This document shows, piece by piece, positions 1-8,229 of a DNA stretch of 64,000 nucleotides. The DNA comes from Pseudomonas khavaziana (GTDB taxonomy: Bacteria > Pseudomonadota > Gammaproteobacteria > Pseudomonadales > Pseudomonadaceae). Positions within the stretch are counted from its first letter, which is position 1. The number at the start of each line of letters is the position of its first letter. Position numbers and translations under genes: made by a program. The stretch lies in NCBI RefSeq assembly GCF_019145205.1, contig NZ_JAHSTT010000013.1, positions 1-64,000 on the forward strand, given 5' to 3'. Under the pieces are notes generated by a model that ran no database searches, had not been told where the DNA came from, and saw only the letters and a program-made list of their open reading frames with translations.

Positions 1-14
1 AGCTCGCTCCTACA
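1..14. repeat. Truncated end of a REP element
   Basis: The window opens with AGCTCGCTCCTACA, the terminal half of the GTAGGAGCGAGCT class of REP palindromes that recurs near 8.0, 13.6, 34.0, 43.3 and 51.3 kb. The rest of the element lies outside the window. Confidence 0.6.
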
Positions 15-71
15 AAATGCCTTAACTGAACAGCATTACGCCTTTTGGCGGGGTTTGTCGTTTCTACAGCC

Positions 72-617
72 TTACCACATCAGATCATCCGGGATCTGGT
101 AGGCGGCGTACGGATCATCCTCATCCGGCACCTGGCTTTCAGTCAGGATATTGAGCTGCACGATACGCTCAGGCGCGCGCTCCTGGATCTTCAGCGCCGC
201 TTCCCGTGGGATCACCTCGTAGCCGCCACCGTGGTGCACGATGGCCAGGGAGCCGTTGCTCAGCTTGTTGCGCATCAACGTGTTGACCGACAGGCGCTTG
301 ACCTTCTTGTCATCCACGAAGTTGTAGTAGTCCTCGGTAGTCAGCTTAGGCAGGCGCGAGGTCTCGATCAGTTGCTTGACCTGCGCAGTACGGGCCTTGG
401 CCTCGGCTTTTTCCTGTTGCTGACGGTTCAGTTCCTGGTCCCGCTTGACCTTCTCGGCGTGGGCCTCGGCGGCCAGGCGTGCCTGGGTGTCATCGACTTC
501 GGCCTGACCCTTGTGGACCAGGCGCTGCTGCTTCTGTTTCTCTTTGCCGACCTGCTTGGCCTGCTTTTGGTTGACCAGACCTGCTTTGAGCAACTGGTCG
601 CGAAGGGAAAGGCTCAT
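72..617 (-). CDS. DUF2058 domain protein (YaiL-like)
   Basis: The 181-aa product matches my memory of the DUF2058 family (E. coli YaiL), small basic cytoplasmic proteins of unknown mechanism. The N-terminal half (residues 1-85) is a Lys/Gln/Glu-rich, strongly charged helix that should form a coiled coil or bind nucleic acid. The C-terminal half is a more globular region containing FVDDKKVKRLSVNT and ending near YQIPDDLMW. The start ATG lies 25 bp downstream of the mazG stop on the same strand, so it is probably the last gene of a relA-mazG transcript. No catalytic residues are recognisable. Family assignment is fairly sure; function is unknown. Confidence 0.8.
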   Translation of the reverse strand: MSLSLRDQLLKAGLVNQKQAKQVGKEKQKQQRLVHKGQAEVDDTQARLAAEAHAEKVKRDQELNRQQQEKAEAKARTAQVKQLIETSRLPKLTTEDYYNFVDDKKVKRLSVNTLMRNKLSNGSLAIVHHGGGYEVIPREAALKIQERAPERIVQLNILTESQVPDEDDPYAAYQIPDDLMW

Positions 618-642
618 GGTGCTTACTCACTTAGGCAACTGC

Positions 643-1476
643 TCAACCGCAGCTGGACACATTCTTTTCCTGGCGTTTTGCTTCGCCCCACAGGGCGTCC
701 AACGCTTCGAGGGTGCAATCTTCTATGGGTTGGTGTGCATCGCGCAATGCCTGTTCGATAAAACGGAAACGTCGCTCGAACTTGGCATTGGCGCCGCGCA
801 ACGCGGTTTCCGGGTCGACCTTGAGGTGACGGGCCAGGTTGACGGCGGCAAACAGCAGGTCACCGACTTCATCGGCAATGGCCTGCGGATCGTTATCGGC
901 CATGGCTTCGAGCACTTCATCCAACTCTTCACGCACGTTGTCTACCACCGGCAAGGCGGCTGGCCAGTCGAAACCGACCTGGCTGGCGCGCTTTTGCAAT
1001 TTGGCCGCACGGGACAGTGAAGGCAAGGCCGTTGGCACATCATCCAGAAGGGAAAGTTGCTCGGGTGCATCGGATTTTTCCGCACGCTCCTCGGCCTTGA
1101 TCTGCTCCCAGCGCTCCTTGACCTGTTCTTCGCTCAATTGCGGAATATCCAGCGGTGCATACAGGTCGCCGGTGGGAAACACATGAGGATGGCGTCGAAT
1201 CAGCTTGCGCGTGATGCTATCAACCACGCCGGCAAATTCGAAGCGCCCTTCTTCCCGGGCCAGTTGGCTGTAATACACCACCTGGAACAACAGGTCGCCC
1301 AACTCGCCTTGCAGGTGATCGAAATCGCCACGCTCGATGGCGTCAGCCACTTCGTAGGCTTCTTCGAGGGTATGCGGGACGATTGTTGCGTAGGTTTGCT
1401 TGATATCCCACGGACACCCGTATTGCGGGTCGCGCAGGCGGTTCATCAGGTGCAGCAGGTCATCTAGTGAATACAT
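643..1476 (-). CDS. mazG: Nucleoside triphosphate pyrophosphohydrolase MazG
   Basis: MazG hydrolyses (d)NTPs to NMPs and pyrophosphate. It is thought to clear damaged nucleotides and, in E. coli, to influence ppGpp levels during starvation. The 277-aa protein has the two tandem MazG domains of the long form: an N-terminal domain with EEAYEVADAI and the metal-binding GELGDLLFQVV near residues 40-65, and a C-terminal domain with REELDEVLEAM and DEVGDLLFAAVNLAR near 190-225. I place the start at the ATG encoding MYSLDDLLHLMNRL. An upstream extension is possible but would translate a REP element. It lies directly downstream of relA on the same strand, as in many gammaproteobacteria. Confidence 0.93.
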   Translation of the reverse strand: MYSLDDLLHLMNRLRDPQYGCPWDIKQTYATIVPHTLEEAYEVADAIERGDFDHLQGELGDLLFQVVYYSQLAREEGRFEFAGVVDSITRKLIRRHPHVFPTGDLYAPLDIPQLSEEQVKERWEQIKAEERAEKSDAPEQLSLLDDVPTALPSLSRAAKLQKRASQVGFDWPAALPVVDNVREELDEVLEAMADNDPQAIADEVGDLLFAAVNLARHLKVDPETALRGANAKFERRFRFIEQALRDAHQPIEDCTLEALDALWGEAKRQEKNVSSCG

Positions 1477-1501
1477 CAATCTCTTTCCACTGAAGATCCA
1501 A

Positions 1502-1592
1502 TGTGGGAGGGGGCTCGCTCCCGATAGCGGTGTTTCAGTCACCAGATGTATCAACTGATAGGCAGCTATCGGGAGCAAGCCCCCTCCCACAC
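1502..1592. repeat. REPIN: inverted pair of REP palindromes
   Basis: Two copies of a GTGGGAGGGGGCTYGCTCCC unit face each other, each followed internally by CGATAG, about 30 bp apart, between mazG and relA. This is the commonest class in the window (class A). The inner order is the reverse of the pair at 6363. Confidence 0.85.
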
Positions 1593-1616
1593 TTTAAACG
1601 GCGTTCACCCAGTTAC

Positions 1617-3860
1617 TCATGGGGTACGGTTACGCCGCGTCTCGATGATGTTCGGCAACTGGGAAATCCGCCCGAGCAAACGCCCCAGCGCATCCAACCC
1701 AGGAATCTCGATGGTCAGGGACATCAACGCCGTGTTGTCCTCCTTATTCGAACGGGTATTGACCGCCAGCACGTTGATCCGCTCGTTAAGCAGCACTTGC
1801 GAGACGTCCCGCAGCAAACCGGAACGGTCGTAGGCACGAATGATGATGTCCACCGGGTAGGTGAGCACCGGCACCGGGCCCCAGCTGACCTGAATGATCC
1901 GCTCCGGCTCGCGCCCGCCCAGTTGCAGCACCGAGGCGCAATCCTGGCGGTGAATGCTCACGCCACGGCCCTGGGTGATGTAGCCGACAATGGCGTCGCC
2001 CGGCAGCGGCTGGCAGCAGCCGGCCATTTGCGTCATCAGGTTGCCCACGCCCTGGATCTGGATATCACCACGCTTGCCCGGCTTGTAACCGGTGGCCTTG
2101 CGTGGGATGAGTTCCAGCTGTTCGTTGCCGCGCTCCGGCTCGACCAGTTGCTGAGCCAGGTTGACCAGTTGCGCCAGACGCAGGTCGCCGGCACCGAGGG
2201 CAGCGAACATGTCTTCGGCGATCTTCATGTTGGCCTTTTCGGCCAGCTTGTCAAAGTCCACCTGGGGCAGGCCCAGGCGCGCCAGCTCGCGTTCGATCAG
2301 GGTCTTGCCGGCAGCGACGTTCTGGTCGCGTGCCTGCAGCTTGAACCAGTGGACGATTTTCGCCCGCGCCCTCGAGGTGGTGATGTAGCCCAGGTTCGGG
2401 TTCAACCAGTCGCGGCTCGGCGTGCCGTGCTTGCTGGTGATGATCTCGACCTGTTCACCGGTTTGCAGGCTGTAGTTGAGCGGTACGATGCGCCCGTTGA
2501 TCTTGGCGCCGCGGCAGTTATGGCCGATTTCGGTGTGCACGCGGTAGGCGAAGTCCAGCGGCGTGGCGCCCTTGGGCAAATCGATGGCATGGCCGTCAGG
2601 GGTAAAGATATAGACCCGGTCCGGCTCGATATCCACGCGCAGTTGATCGGCCAGGCCGCCGATGTCGCCAAGTTCTTCGTGCCATTCCAGCACCTGGCGC
2701 AGCCAGGAGATTTTCTCTTCGTACTGGTTGGACCCGGCTTTGACGTCGGTACCCTTGTAGCGCCAGTGTGCGCACACGCCCAGCTCGGCCTCTTCGTGCA
2801 TGGCGTGGGTGCGGATCTGCACTTCCAGCACCTTGCCCTCGGGGCCGATTACCGCGGTGTGCAGCGAGCGATAGCCGTTTTCCTTGGGGTTGGCGATGTA
2901 GTCGTCGAATTCCTTGGGGATATGGCGCCACAGGGTGTGGACGATACCCAGCGCGGTGTAGCAATCGCGCATTTCCGGCACCAGCACGCGCACGGCGCGC
3001 ACGTCGTAGATCTGGCTGAAAGCCAGGCCTTTGCGCTGCATTTTGCGCCAGATGGAATAGATGTGCTTGGCGCGGCCGCTGATGTCGGCGTCCACGCCGG
3101 TGGCCTGCAACTCGGAACGCAGCTGGCCCATCACGTCGCTGATAAAGCGCTCGCGGTCCAGGCGCCGCTCGTGCAGCAGCGTGGCAATCTGTTTGTATTG
3201 GTCAGGTTCCAGGTAGCGGAAGGACAGATCCTCCAGCTCCCACTTGATATGGCCGATACCCAGGCGGTGGGCCAGCGGTGCATAGATGTCGAAGACTTCG
3301 CGGGCGACGCGGTTGCGCTTCTCGTCGTCGGCAGTCTTTACCGCACGGATCGCACAGGTACGCTCGGCCAGTTTGATCAGAGCGACGCGTACGTCGTCGA
3401 CCATCGCCACCAGCATCTTGCGCAGGTTTTCCACCTGGCCCTGGGTGCCCAGCACCATCGACTGGCGCGGGCTGAGGCTGGCACTGATGGCCGCCATGCG
3501 CAGCACGCCGTCGATCAGCTTGGCCACCACTGAGCCGAAGCGCTGGCCAACGGTTGCCAACGGAATATGCCCTTCACGCACGCCGCGATAGAGCACGGCG
3601 GCGATCAGCGAATCCTGGTCGAGCTTGAGATCGGCCAGGATCTCGGCGATTTCCAACCCGGTGCGAAAGCTTGAAGTGCCTTCGGCCCACAGGTTCTTGG
3701 CCGCATTGTCTTGCTGCTCAGACTCACGAGCGAACTCGCAGGCTGCTTTCAAGGCTTCACGGTCCAGTGCCGGGTCGACACTGACGGCATGATCCAGCCA
3801 TGCCTCGAGATTGATACTGCCGTCGGTGTTGATCGGCTGGTGTGCTCTCACCTGTACCAT
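1617..3860 (-). CDS. relA: GTP pyrophosphokinase RelA, (p)ppGpp synthetase I
   Basis: RelA makes (p)ppGpp from ATP and GTP/GDP on stalled ribosomes carrying uncharged tRNA. The 747-aa length is typical. The N-terminal region (about 60-200) is the degenerate, hydrolase-inactive HD domain. The synthetase domain follows, with SGRAKHIYSIWRKMQRK, YDVRAVRVLV and GYRSLHTAV. The acidic PKEFDDYIANPK carries the EFDD signature of RelA rather than the RFKD of SpoT-type enzymes. Then come a TGS domain (YIFTPDGHAIDLPKGATPLD), the helical and zinc-finger-like region with CCQPLPGD, and a C-terminal ACT/RRM domain. The gene is followed by mazG across a REPIN. This is a confident call. Confidence 0.97.
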   Translation of the reverse strand: MVQVRAHQPINTDGSINLEAWLDHAVSVDPALDREALKAACEFARESEQQDNAAKNLWAEGTSSFRTGLEIAEILADLKLDQDSLIAAVLYRGVREGHIPLATVGQRFGSVVAKLIDGVLRMAAISASLSPRQSMVLGTQGQVENLRKMLVAMVDDVRVALIKLAERTCAIRAVKTADDEKRNRVAREVFDIYAPLAHRLGIGHIKWELEDLSFRYLEPDQYKQIATLLHERRLDRERFISDVMGQLRSELQATGVDADISGRAKHIYSIWRKMQRKGLAFSQIYDVRAVRVLVPEMRDCYTALGIVHTLWRHIPKEFDDYIANPKENGYRSLHTAVIGPEGKVLEVQIRTHAMHEEAELGVCAHWRYKGTDVKAGSNQYEEKISWLRQVLEWHEELGDIGGLADQLRVDIEPDRVYIFTPDGHAIDLPKGATPLDFAYRVHTEIGHNCRGAKINGRIVPLNYSLQTGEQVEIITSKHGTPSRDWLNPNLGYITTSRARAKIVHWFKLQARDQNVAAGKTLIERELARLGLPQVDFDKLAEKANMKIAEDMFAALGAGDLRLAQLVNLAQQLVEPERGNEQLELIPRKATGYKPGKRGDIQIQGVGNLMTQMAGCCQPLPGDAIVGYITQGRGVSIHRQDCASVLQLGGREPERIIQVSWGPVPVLTYPVDIIIRAYDRSGLLRDVSQVLLNERINVLAVNTRSNKEDNTALMSLTIEIPGLDALGRLLGRISQLPNIIETRRNRTP

Positions 3861-3983
3861 CTTGCTTACCTTCCCTACGACGCACCTTCAGTGCGCCAAT
3901 GAATCATCGCTGACCTTTTGCAGCAGACTCCCTGGCGGATCAGGGCCTTGGAGAATGCAGGCCAGTCGGATTAAACGGGCATC

Positions 3984-5336
3984 CTAGCCCGCTTCAAATA
4001 ACGCCATGGCCTCGACATGCGCGGTCTGCGGAAACATGTCGAGGATCCCGGCACGCTTTAGCCGGTAGCCTTGCTTGACCAACTCAACCGTGTCCCGCGC
4101 CAGCGTGGCCGGGTTGCAGGACACATACACCAGGCGCTTGGCCCCCAGGGTGGCGAGCTTGCGCACAACCTCCAGGGCACCATCGCGGGGTGGGTCCAAG
4201 AGTACCGCAGAAAAGCCCTGTTTGGCCCATTCCGCGTCTGTCAAAGGCTGGGACAAATCCGCCTGATAGAACTGTGCGTTATGCACATTGTTGCTCGCAG
4301 CGTTGAGTGCGGCGCGGTCCACCATGGCCTGGACGCCCTCCACAGCCACCACTTCGCGTGCTTGGCGAGCCAGTGGCAAGGCAAAGTTGCCCAAGCCGCA
4401 AAACAGGTCCAATACCCGTTCGTCGGCCTGGGGCGCCAACCATTCCAGGGCCTGGGCAACCATCGCCTGGTTGACCCCGGCGTTGACTTGCACGAAGTCT
4501 CCAGGCCGGTAAGCCAGTTCCAAGTCCCAGGCATCCAAGCGAAAGCCCAGGGGTTGGCCAGCCTCGACAGGTTCCGGTTGCCCCTCGCCATGCAGCCACA
4601 GTTGGGCCTCATGGAAGATGCAGAATTCTTTCAGGATCAGCAGGTCTGCTTCCGACAACGGCGCCATATGCCGCAGCAATACAGCGATGGACGAACCGCT
4701 GAACAGCTCCACATGCCCCAGTGACTGAGGTTTGCCCAGACGTCGCAGCATGTTCGGCAAACGCTGCATGATCGGTTGCAAGGCCTGTACCAGCACGGGG
4801 CAATCATCGATGGCGACGATGTCCTGGCTGGCCACGGCGCGAAAACCCACTTCGAGTTTTTTCGCCTTGGCATCCCAGCGTACCGCCACGCGGGCACGGC
4901 GCCGATAGCCGAACTCCGGCCCGCTCAAAGGCGGTGCCCACTCTTGCGGTTCGATACCCGCTACCCGGGACAGTTGCTCGGCGAGCATGCGCTGTTTCAG
5001 GGCAAGCTGCTCATCGTGGGGCAGGTGCTGCACACTGCAGCCACCACAACGGCCGACATGGATGCAAGGTGCCGGGCGACGCAGTTCGCTGGCCTTGAAC
5101 ACCCGCTCGGTGCGGGCTTCGACCACTTTGCCGTGGGTGCCCAACACCCGCGCTTCGACTTCTTCGCCGGCCAGCGCACCATTCACGAACCAGGTACGGC
5201 CTTCAAGGAACACAATGCCCCGGCCATCGTTGGCCAGGCGCTCGATGGTCAGGCGTTGCTTCTTGCCCACGGGGATCTGCGGGGCCCGGCTGCCGCCCGT
5301 CGGTTGAAAGCGCAGGCCTCTCTCGTGCTTGGCCAT
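3984..5336 (-). CDS. rlmD: 23S rRNA (uracil1939-C5)-methyltransferase RlmD
   Basis: RlmD (RumA) transfers a methyl group from SAM to U1939 of 23S rRNA. The 450-aa protein has an N-terminal TRAM-like RNA-binding region (about 20-85) and a 4Fe-4S cluster motif at about 90-105 (CIHVGRCGGCSVQHL). The C-terminal Rossmann methyltransferase domain carries the SAM motif DLFCGLGNFALPLA, LLDPPRDGA and the catalytic-cysteine motif YVSCNPATLARD. Its start codon overlaps the cysM stop by one base (TGATG), so the two are translationally coupled. A short CGGGC/GCCCG hairpin spans the stop codon and is followed on the minus strand by TTTAAT; it may be a weak terminator. Confidence 0.96.
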   Translation of the reverse strand: MAKHERGLRFQPTGGSRAPQIPVGKKQRLTIERLANDGRGIVFLEGRTWFVNGALAGEEVEARVLGTHGKVVEARTERVFKASELRRPAPCIHVGRCGGCSVQHLPHDEQLALKQRMLAEQLSRVAGIEPQEWAPPLSGPEFGYRRRARVAVRWDAKAKKLEVGFRAVASQDIVAIDDCPVLVQALQPIMQRLPNMLRRLGKPQSLGHVELFSGSSIAVLLRHMAPLSEADLLILKEFCIFHEAQLWLHGEGQPEPVEAGQPLGFRLDAWDLELAYRPGDFVQVNAGVNQAMVAQALEWLAPQADERVLDLFCGLGNFALPLARQAREVVAVEGVQAMVDRAALNAASNNVHNAQFYQADLSQPLTDAEWAKQGFSAVLLDPPRDGALEVVRKLATLGAKRLVYVSCNPATLARDTVELVKQGYRLKRAGILDMFPQTAHVEAMALFEAG

Positions 5337-6238
5337 CAGTTGGGTTCGTCGAAAATGCCGGTCGACAGGTAGCGGTCGCCTCGGTCACAGATGATCGCGA
5401 CGATCACCGCGTTTTCCACCTCTTTGGACAAGCGCAACATACCGGCCACGGCACCACCGGAGGACACGCCACAGAAGATGCCCTCTTCACGGGCCAGCCG
5501 GCGTGTGGTGTCTTCGGCTTCACGCTGGGCCATATCGATGATGCGGTCCACCCGCGTAGCGTTGTAGATCTTCGGCAAGTACTCTTCGGGCCAGCGGCGG
5601 ATGCCCGGGATGGCCGCGCCTTCCATCGGTTGCAGGCCAACGATCTGGATCGCCGGGTTTTGCTCCTTGAGGTAGCGCGAGTTGCCCATGATGGTACCGG
5701 TGGTGCCCATGGAGCTGACGAAGTGGGTGATGGTGCCCTGGGTCTGGCGCCAGATTTCCGGACCGGTACTGGTGTAGTGCGCCTCGGGATTGTCACCGTT
5801 GGCGAACTGGTCCAATACCACGCCACGGCCTTCGGCGGCCATGCGCTCAGCGAGGTCACGGGCACCTTCCATGCCTTCTTCCTGGCTCACCAGAATAAGC
5901 TGGGCGCCATAGGCGGTCATCGCTGCCTTGCGCTCGGCACTGCCGTTGTCGGGCATGATCAGCACCATTTTGTAGCCCTTGATCGCGGCGGCCATGGCCA
6001 GGGCGATCCCGGTGTTGCCGGAGGTGGCTTCGATCAGGGTGTCGCCGGGCTTGATCTGCCCACGCAGCTCGGCGCGGGCGATCATCGACAGCGCCGGGCG
6101 GTCCTTGACCGAGCCGGCCGGGTTGTTCCCTTCAAGCTTGAGCAACAGGGTATTGCTGGTTTCACCCGCCATGCGTTGCAAGCGGACCAGGGGCGTGTTG
6201 CCGACGCAATCGGCGATTGTTGGGTACTGCAAGGTCAT
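5336..6238 (-). CDS. cysM: Cysteine synthase B (O-acetylserine sulfhydrylase B)
   Basis: CysM is a PLP enzyme that makes cysteine from O-acetylserine and sulfide, or S-sulfocysteine from thiosulfate. The 300-aa length fits CysM. Visible motifs are the PLP lysine in NPAGSVKDRPAL near residue 40, the phosphate/substrate loop TSGNTGIALAMA, the MGTTGTIMG glycine-rich loop and GVSSGGAVAG. I chose the start at MTLQYPTIADCVGNTP, which aligns with the known N-terminus of the family. The longer open frame upstream has no family-like residues. It is co-transcribed with rlmD through a one-base stop/start overlap. Confidence 0.95.
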   Translation of the reverse strand: MTLQYPTIADCVGNTPLVRLQRMAGETSNTLLLKLEGNNPAGSVKDRPALSMIARAELRGQIKPGDTLIEATSGNTGIALAMAAAIKGYKMVLIMPDNGSAERKAAMTAYGAQLILVSQEEGMEGARDLAERMAAEGRGVVLDQFANGDNPEAHYTSTGPEIWRQTQGTITHFVSSMGTTGTIMGNSRYLKEQNPAIQIVGLQPMEGAAIPGIRRWPEEYLPKIYNATRVDRIIDMAQREAEDTTRRLAREEGIFCGVSSGGAVAGMLRLSKEVENAVIVAIICDRGDRYLSTGIFDEPN

Positions 6239-6362
6239 GGCGTATTCGCAATCCAGACTGCGGGGGCGAACATCATACCGGGAAAGGCCGGCGGGCCATA
6301 TCACGCAAAGTGTGGTGCTTATGGCTTATAGGAATAAGCAAACAAATTGGCGACTGTTCGGA

Positions 6363-6452
6363 CGCCATCGGGAGCAAGCCCCCTCCCACAGTTGATCGCA
6401 TTCCATCATGAGAATGCGGTCGAATGTGGGAGGGGGCTTGCTCCCGATGGTC
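6363..6452. repeat. REPIN, class A
   Basis: Two copies of the class A unit flank a 34-bp spacer. Here the CCATCGGGAGCAAG ends lie outward and the CCTCCCACA ends inward, the opposite arrangement to the pair at 1502. It lies between cysM and the DTW-domain gene. Confidence 0.85.
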
Positions 6453-6469
6453 GCGCCTCGATAAACCTG

Positions 6470-7075
6470 CTACTCCTGCCGTCCGCCGCCATGATTTCTC
6501 CGGAAAATTTCTTCCCCCATCGCCGCAATCTGCCCCTCAATCAATGCTTCAAAGGGTTTGAGCAGCGGCTCGAACGATACCGGCACTTCCAGTACCTGCA
6601 GCGCTTGCACGATCGCTTCCACCGTCGACAAGGCCCCAGGCCCCGGCGCCTTGCGCAAGCGATACCGGGAGACGCCGCCGTTGGCCAATGTCACCCGGGG
6701 CAACGCCGCCAGCAACGGGTTGAGGTGCAACAGTTTGCGTGCCTTGCGCCAGGTGCCATCGGGCACCACCAGCAACAGCGGCTGGTCATCGGGCGCATAG
6801 GCTTGCAACGGCTGGGCATCATCGGCAGGAAACAACAGCCGCGCCTGATACCCAGGCGCGCTCAATAACGTCGCCAGGTCATCGAACACCTCGCCCACCA
6901 GCAACTGCGCATTATTCAAGCCCAACGCCGCCAACCGTGCGGTATTGAGCGCATGGTTGACCTCGCTCGGATGCTGCAACAGCAACACGCGGGTACGGCT
7001 GTCGAGGTGGGGGATCAGCGCACAGAGGCAGTGAGTGGTTGGCCGCAGGCACCGCGGGCATTGGGGTCTGGACAT
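6470..7075 (-). CDS. DTW-domain tRNA-uridine aminocarboxypropyltransferase (TapT-like)
   Basis: DTW proteins such as E. coli TapT (YfiP) transfer the aminocarboxypropyl group of SAM to uridine 47 of tRNA, giving acp3U. The 201-aa protein begins with a zinc-binding Cys cluster (CPRCLRPTTHCLC). Further on it has LLLQHPSE, and the family signature appears as VPDGTWRKARKL near residue 125, with DGTW in place of the canonical DGTW/DTW core. SRYRLRKAPGPGALSTVEA near residue 155 is also typical of the family. The gene lies 3' of gbuR on the same strand with a 6-bp gap. Family identity is good; substrate position is inferred. Confidence 0.88.
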   Translation of the reverse strand: MSRPQCPRCLRPTTHCLCALIPHLDSRTRVLLLQHPSEVNHALNTARLAALGLNNAQLLVGEVFDDLATLLSAPGYQARLLFPADDAQPLQAYAPDDQPLLLVVPDGTWRKARKLLHLNPLLAALPRVTLANGGVSRYRLRKAPGPGALSTVEAIVQALQVLEVPVSFEPLLKPFEALIEGQIAAMGEEIFRRNHGGGRQE

Positions 7076-7081
7076 GTGTTT

Positions 7082-7975
7082 TCAGGCCTGGTTGAGCTGG
7101 GTCTTGAGCAAGTCGCGGAAAGTCTGGATCAGCGGTTCACGGCTGCGACCACGGCGCATGATCATCGAAAACGGTGCCTGGTAGCCGAACGTGGCGGGCA
7201 GCAATACACGCAGGTCGCCCTTGTCGGCCCACGCCTGGGCGTAGTGCTCGGGCAGGTAGCCGATGTAGGCGCCGGACAGCACCAGGATCAGTTGAGCCTC
7301 CATACTTTCCACCGTCGCGGCACTGTGCTTGAAACCATGGCGCGCCAGCTCGGCCTGGCTCCAATAGCCACGGCCGACCATGCGCTGCTGGGTGATCACT
7401 TGTTCCGGGATACGCCGCTCATTGAACAGCGGATGCCGGGTGCTGCAATACAGCCAGTGCTGTTCACGGTACAGCGGCATGTAGACCAGTCCGCTCATGC
7501 GATTGGAAAACGCGCCGATGGCCAGGTCCAGGCGGTTGTCCTGTACACCCAATTGCAGTTCATAGGGGCTCATCACCGACAGGTGCAGGTGCACTGCCGG
7601 GTGCTCCAGGCTGTAGGCGCCGATCACCTCGGCGAAGGGCAAGGCCTTGTCGCTGACGGTGGAGTCGAGCACGCCGAGCTTGAGGGTACCGCGCAGCTCG
7701 CCTTTCAACGCCGCGGCGTATTGTTCGAAGCCTTCCAGTTCGCCCAGCAGGCGCAGGGTTTCCTGATGAAACAGCTCGCCCTTGCTGGTCAGGCTGAAAC
7801 CACCGCGACCACGATGGCACAGCACCAGGCCCAAGGCTGATTCCAGCTGGCTCATATAGGTGCTGATGGCCGACGTGGACAGGTTGAGTTCGTGCTGGGC
7901 ATTGGCGAAACCCTGCTGGCGCACGACGCTGACGAAGATGCGCAGCAGTTTCAAGTCGGGCAAGGCGTTGGCCAT
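7082..7975 (-). CDS. gbuR: LysR-type transcriptional regulator, probable GbuR
   Basis: A 297-aa LysR regulator with an N-terminal winged helix (LKLLRIFVSVVRQQGFANAQ, then LNLSTSAISTYMSQLE) and a C-terminal effector-binding domain. It is transcribed divergently from gbuA, as P. aeruginosa gbuR is from its guanidinobutyrase gene, and so is likely to activate gbuA in response to 4-guanidinobutyrate. I use the ATG encoding MANALPDLK; an upstream in-frame start would add 16 residues unlike the family. A near-perfect dyad at 8123-8146 is a candidate binding site. The name rests on context, not on any effector information in the sequence. Confidence 0.85.
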   Translation of the reverse strand: MANALPDLKLLRIFVSVVRQQGFANAQHELNLSTSAISTYMSQLESALGLVLCHRGRGGFSLTSKGELFHQETLRLLGELEGFEQYAAALKGELRGTLKLGVLDSTVSDKALPFAEVIGAYSLEHPAVHLHLSVMSPYELQLGVQDNRLDLAIGAFSNRMSGLVYMPLYREQHWLYCSTRHPLFNERRIPEQVITQQRMVGRGYWSQAELARHGFKHSAATVESMEAQLILVLSGAYIGYLPEHYAQAWADKGDLRVLLPATFGYQAPFSMIMRRGRSREPLIQTFRDLLKTQLNQA

Positions 7976-8000
7976 AGGGTCTCCACAAACTTTAACTAAC

Positions 8001-8098
8001 TGTAGGAGCGAGCTTGCTCGCAAAAACCTGAGGACGCCGCGTACATCTGGACGCCCGCATCATCGCTGACGTTTTTCGCGAGCAAGCCCGCTCCTACA
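8001..8098. repeat. REPIN, GTAGGAGCGAGC class (class B)
   Basis: TGTAGGAGCGAGCTTGCTCG at the left and its near-complement GCGAGCAAGCCCGCTCCTAC at the right enclose about 55 bp. The element sits between gbuR and the candidate GbuR operator. Confidence 0.85.
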
Positions 8099-8122
8099 GG
8101 ATCAGGAAGTTTACCTCAGTCA

Positions 8123-8146
8123 TTAGTTTAGAAAAATCTGAACTAA
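8123..8146. promoter_or_regulatory. Dyad symmetry upstream of gbuA, candidate GbuR operator
   Basis: TTAGTTTAGA, an AAAA spacer and TCTGAACTAA form an inverted repeat matching at 9 of 10 positions. It sits 84 bp before the gbuA start in the gbuR-gbuA divergent region. AT-rich dyads with T/A ends are typical LysR sites. The regulator assignment is inference. Confidence 0.5.
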
Positions 8147-8229
8147 GTATTTGCCCCAGCCGATTCTTCCTACGCCAGGCTTTTCGCAGAATCGGCCACT
8201 AATAAACAAAACAACGATGAGGCAATCCC

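Noticed and set aside
1503..3533. A 676-codon plus-strand open frame
   Set aside because: Antisense to relA with shadow composition and starting in a REPIN.
8001..8098. CRISPR-like repeat/spacer arrangement among the many short repeats
   Set aside because: The repeats are inverted pairs at scattered sites, not direct repeats at regular spacing, and no cas genes are present.
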